Shown here: piece after piece, positions 60,201 through 64,000 of the stretch
Numbering within the stretch: position 1 is the stretch's first letter
How the letters are laid out: every line of letters starts with the position of its first letter
DNA from: Mesaphorura yosii
Lineage: Eukaryota; Arthropoda; Collembola; Poduromorpha; Tullbergiidae
Length of the DNA: 64,000 nucleotides
Direction: 5' to 3'
Assembly: GCA_009869945.1 (NCBI GenBank)
Contig: WIXG01000081.1
Span: 124,001 to 188,000, forward strand
The notes under the pieces: model-generated
Database searches by the model: none
The model's input: only the letters and a program-made list of their open reading frames with translations
Told to the model about the DNA's origin: nothing
Position numbers and translations under genes: made by a program

Positions 60201-62381
60201 GCTAAAGATGCAGTGGAGAATTCCTAGAGCTGTGAATTTAGTTAATACAATAGAGGATTATCTAAGAATTTAAAAGTTGTCTCTTATTCAAGTAAAATCT
60301 TACCTGACATCGTCTTCAGCATATCATTGGGGTCAATTGCTGGAAGGAGTGACATTGCGAAAGGTATCATAAACTTTCTCCCGTCAAATCCATCCTCCTC
60401 TTTTCGACAACTGGCCATCGGCACAATTATTACAGTAACCCAGCGCATGGCAATCAAGTACTTTCTCGGCTCCGTGACGGTCTCAACAATGCTCTCATAC
60501 TTCTCAAGCACCGCAGGAATAATAATATCGGGACGAATGTACGCCAAGTGTTTGAGCAAGAAGCCTGAGCTTTGCAGATCCAAATAGAAGTCGAGTACGA
60601 TTTCTGAAGTAATCTTAACGAATTCTTCAACGTCTTCGTCAGTGAGCATTCTCTCCGGTTTCAATCTCTGCCACCATCTTTTACTGCTATTCTCGTATCT
60701 TTCTCTTCTCAAGCGCATGGTAAACATTGTCACGAGTTCGTTTAGAAGAGATAAAAGTGGGAGACTCCATCGGCCTTGATTCAAAGGATTGAAGTACGTT
60801 TCGACGGTTTCTAGGAAGTTTTTCAGATTTTTCATAGCTTCTGGACGATTCCCCTGCAAGAATGAAAATACACATAAATCTTCTGAATAATACGCTATTC
60901 CATTCAATAAACTTACTAGAGTTGCTACAATCCATGAAGCCGCCGCTCGAAAGTCAAAATGCTTGGCGGATTCAGTCGAGAGGACGTTCTTTGTGCCCTT
61001 GAAGTAGACAGGCAACTCCAAGCCCTTCAAAAGTCTTGAATAGACCAAAGGCAGGTGCGGTGTCCAGTCAAAGCTGCCATGCATGTTCCAGGCAGCCTTT
61101 GCAAAAAGACCCATCATAGTCTACAAATATTGGCAAATGAATCCTCATTTAAGACAACAACGAGAACCTTGAAATTAGCAAGTTGGAAGTGAACATACCC
61201 AGTCCCATGTCGGGCTGCAAAAAAGTAAAAGATTGTGACTTAGATCATTGGAACGAGAAAGAGAATCAACGAAATGGAATGGAATAGCTTGTGATCTCAC
61301 CTGTTATTCCAAACTTTACTGAATTCTAATAGAAATGCCAAATACTTATTAATTTGAGCCTCGTCATTTTCACTCAAAAATGGGATGAACATATTCAACA
61401 TTTTCAGTCCGTGAACCATTTTCGGAGACGATGGACACAGATATGGCTGAAATTCGTCAATGACGTCCTGGAGGATGTTGCTTTCAAAATATCTGTTAAT
61501 AAAACGCCAATTGAAGGTAAATGAAGAACCGTGCACTTGAATTAGGTTCTTTTGTGAGTCCTTACACATTGCTGTATCTAATCGCTTCTCTTATGATTTT
61601 CTCCAGCCTCCTAAAATATTGTAATGCAAACAGACAATATTAGAGATACTCTGGCGTCAGACCGGTGCCGATTGCCGCTGAAACATCTTTACGTACAATG
61701 AGGTGCTAGCATTTAAAGTGTATTTTCGGTGGTAGATGCAACGGTCCAATGTTTTGAACAACGGACGCCAAGGAATTGTGATGTCTTCCCTCTTGAGCAA
61801 TATCGATTTCCTGAAATTGCAAGAAACGAGTCGTGAAATCATTACAGGGGTAGAGGAAAACTGGGAAATTGGATTTCGACAGTCATTTCGGGTTTAACTT
61901 ACTTTAGCAAAGTGTTGTACATGTCTGCGAAGTCATTAATGAGAGCAAATGGACATGATTCCATCGTCAACAGCTCGTAGTACAATCGCACGAGCTTAAT
62001 ATGGTTCTGTTTACTGAATTTCAAGCCATACATATGAATATACCTGCGAAGAGGATCAGACCAGATTTAGACAGCACATTAAGAAGAATCTTTGTATGAT
62101 GAATTTAGTACTCACCCTCTCAGTGATCTTGTGTATGTGAGAAACCCAATCTGGAAGTCCGCACAAAGGATTGTTTTGGACAAATTCTGTAAAATCCTTT
62201 CCAAGTACTCATCAGTCTCATCGTCAAAAGTGTGAGCGTATGGCAAGAGCTTCAGAGTCGAGAATGTCTTCTGATACTTGCCGGCATGGGGGTCTTCCGC
62301 CAGATTGTCAATTTCAACTTCGTCGCCGCTCTCATCATCCGCTATCGTGTCGGCCAAGTCTCCACTTCCCATATTAGCCAT
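54256..62381 (-). CDS. PSME4: Proteasome activator PSME4 (PA200/Blm10)
   Basis: Giant HEAT-repeat activator that caps the 20S proteasome and promotes degradation of acetylated histones. Starts at ATG 62381 and ends at TAA 54256, with more than 25 minus-strand exons and roughly the length of the vertebrate protein. Landmarks: [107 protein letters not shown] and [20 protein letters not shown]. The last exon (54256-54390) encodes [20 protein letters not shown] and ends SPCYYA, the C-terminal YYA motif that inserts into the 20S alpha-ring pockets. That exon is separated from the previous one by a 0.5 kb intron holding a cluster of repeated motifs. The acidic N-terminus ([16 protein letters not shown]) is not conserved. 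Confidence 0.96.
54450..54800. repeat. Cluster of direct and inverted CGTTATTTAAC motifs in last PSME4 intron
   Basis: The intron 54391 to about 54906 contains at least eight variants of CGTTATTTAAC/CGTTATTTACC. The left end carries them inverted (GGTAAATAACGTTAAATAACG at 54455-54475, 20-base core), and the right part carries them direct (about 54573-54592, 54664-54676, 54689-54700, 54719-54727). GAAATATT/AATATTTC words are also mirrored between the two sides. The layout is like a foldback element or a degenerate MITE, although target-site duplications were not resolved. Confidence 0.6.
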
Positions 62382-62786
62382 TTTGTTAGCAGTGCCGACA
62401 CCGGCTCGTTCACGTCTACTTCACTCAGTCAATCCAAGCGTACGGTTAGTCGAACCAGGAAGGTCTTCGCGAACTGGATTCTGATGAAACGAAACGTAAA
62501 ATGTTACAACTCTGTCTGAGGGTTTTTTTCCTTTTAGTTGCAAATTAGTCCCGACCTTGTAGTGTGCGCGTGTCTACGAGACTAACTTTCTACCTTATGT
62601 ATTTATTTAAGAATGATGAGGGCAAAGCACTGAGGAGTGGAATACTCACACGTGGTAAATAGACACAAGCCCAACAGATTTAAATATTTTTGGATTCTAT
62701 CCAAAATTACAAACCTAGTTTTTGAGGGGACTTATATAAAGCACCAGTGAAACAAATGAGACACCAGTGGAAAATAAGTGAATTTA
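62382..62786. other. Intergenic upstream of PSME4
   Basis: About 400 bp holding the PSME4 promoter and 5' UTR. The word ACCAGTG recurs several times between 62740 and 62835. Nothing else recognised. Confidence 0.4.
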
Positions 62787-63925
62787 CTAGTAATCCGGGT
62801 ATCGGTGAGACCCCGGAATAAATGAAATCACCAGTGTGATTTTATATGAAAATACCAGGAACATTGCTATTGAAACAAAATAAAATGACAGTAGTATCAA
62901 TAGAGTTATCAGTATGAAGGATACGAAAGAATATACGCAATACCAAATGCATGGATTGAGGGTCAGTTGAGGGTTGTACTTTGCAGGTTGGAGACTCTGC
63001 ACGCCTCGATACTTTTGTTCTAGCTGACTGAAAGTATCATTGCAAACACATATTTGAATAGCGGCTTCCAAAAAACGGACAGATTTTCCAGAAACCACGA
63101 AAACTGTCGCTTCGTCAGAAGAAGTGGTCGCCCTGTAGGCATTAAGAAGGCTTTGATCCGTCAATAATTCCACTTTAAGCTTGTATCTTTTCGCGTGCCT
63201 CACTGGCATATCCTGACAAATTACTGATATTTTCTTTTTATTCACTGGCCCCATGTTCTCCGACAATTTCATTTGTTTTACTATTGCAATAAAAAGAAAT
63301 TTCCGCCGATTAATTCATTAATTTTTTCTCTGGTAAACTAGTTTGTTTCAAAGGTGGATTAAATGGCTGCCGTTTTTGAGCCTCGGCCGACGGCCTCACC
63401 ACACCGATGTTGGCATTGACATTCGACCAGACACGCAAGCGACACGACGAGGAAAATCTTGCACGCTCCTTTCCGCCTACTTTAACTGCGAATTACGAAT
63501 AAATTCGAACTTTCAAAGCGAAATCATGCATCTAATCATCCGCGGACGGATATCAAACCATGAGCTATCGCAAAATTGGATGAATATATCAAAAGAATAT
63601 TAGAACTCACCTTTCAGGAGAAAAGATTCACCTCCTAAAATGCGATCGGCGTCCTTGAAGGAGTCGTCGACAGCCAGCAGCTACTAAATAGTATTGAACT
63701 TCTCTTCTTATCGGAGTTAAAACTTTGCTAAAATTTTATGTTTATGATGCGATGAGCAATTAATTAACGTACAGTAACTTTTGAATTTTGTATTGCACAA
63801 GTCATTTACTCTCTCTTTCTCACCTGTTCTCTCAACCAGCTCAATGCCCAGATGATAATGATAATGAGAAACGAGTCAACCACAATCGCGTATCGCGAGT
63901 CTCGAGAGACCACAAGACTAAAGGG
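62787..63925 (-). CDS. Unrecognised multi-exon gene entering from right edge
   Basis: Three minus-strand exons chain in frame at GT-AG sites: about 63834-63925 (ending WALSWLREQ after a hydrophobic run of Ile), 63611-63680 (LLAVDDSFKDADRILGGESF) and one ending no later than 62787 and starting at 63280 (VKQMKLSENMGPVNKKKISV, then a mixed alpha/beta-looking stretch VRFLEAAIQICVCNDTFSQL). After VQSLQPAK the open frame becomes very hydrophobic (FILITLLILLSFYF), which may be a real membrane tail or merely translated AT-rich intron following a weak donor at about 62983. I recognise no family. The 5' part would lie right of the window or in its last 75 bases. The third exon alone encodes 161 residues from ATG 63272. 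Confidence 0.4.
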
Positions 63926-64000
63926 AATGAATCGGCAACTTTGCACTTTTTGCACAGTCAGAATGACAACACAGAACAAAAACAAGTCAGGGAATAACTC

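Overview
This window is nuclear DNA of an animal. Its genes are split into many small exons joined by mostly short GT-AG introns, with AATAAA-type poly(A) signals, and the gene set is metazoan (Pelle/IRAK4-type kinase, twinfilin, neuronal-type syntaxin, SIAH-like RING ligase, Mediator subunit 8). A Pelle-type kinase, a NinaB/BCO-type carotenoid oxygenase and a secreted glycine-tyrosine-rich, cuticle-like protein point to an arthropod. A non-insect hexapod such as a springtail would fit, but that is a guess from gene style and not from a diagnostic marker. I see no prokaryotic, viral, CRISPR or operon features.

Layout from left to right: ZNG1/CBWD zinc-chaperone GTPase (minus, runs off the left edge, unusually large introns); PYROXD2-like oxidoreductase (plus); nucleoporin NUP160 (plus); a gene-free 2.8 kb; carotenoid oxygenase (plus); LSM8 (minus); Pelle/IRAK4 kinase (plus); mitochondrial S-adenosylmethionine carrier SLC25A26 (minus); TIMMDC1 complex I assembly factor (plus); a decayed TKL-type kinase fragment (minus); twinfilin (minus); MYCBP with a long acidic tail (plus); MED8 (minus); a BTB-BACK protein with nine C2H2 zinc fingers (plus); a secreted Gly/Tyr-rich protein with a TATA box (plus); a SIAH-like RING protein with a long disordered region and a C-terminal membrane segment (plus); DNAJC11 (plus); a Qa-SNARE syntaxin (minus); a gene-free 3.2 kb; proteasome activator PSME4/PA200 (minus); and an unrecognised multi-exon gene entering from the right edge (minus).

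The genes do not form one pathway; this is an ordinary gene-dense stretch of chromosome. Loose groupings exist: mitochondrial proteins (SLC25A26, TIMMDC1, DNAJC11, probably PYROXD2) and protein-turnover genes (PSME4, SIAH-like). Three convergent pairs (oxygenase/LSM8, Pelle/SLC25A26, MYCBP/MED8) are only about 115-150 bp apart stop to stop, and their poly(A) signals suggest overlapping transcripts. The most unusual items are the membrane-anchored SIAH-like protein with a GC-AG intron, the loss of the zinc-transfer cysteine in ZNG1, the kinase relic, the long-tailed MYCBP, and a foldback-like motif cluster inside the last intron of PSME4. All gene models were spliced by eye; exon ends were chosen to keep frame and match family alignments recalled from general knowledge, with no database search.
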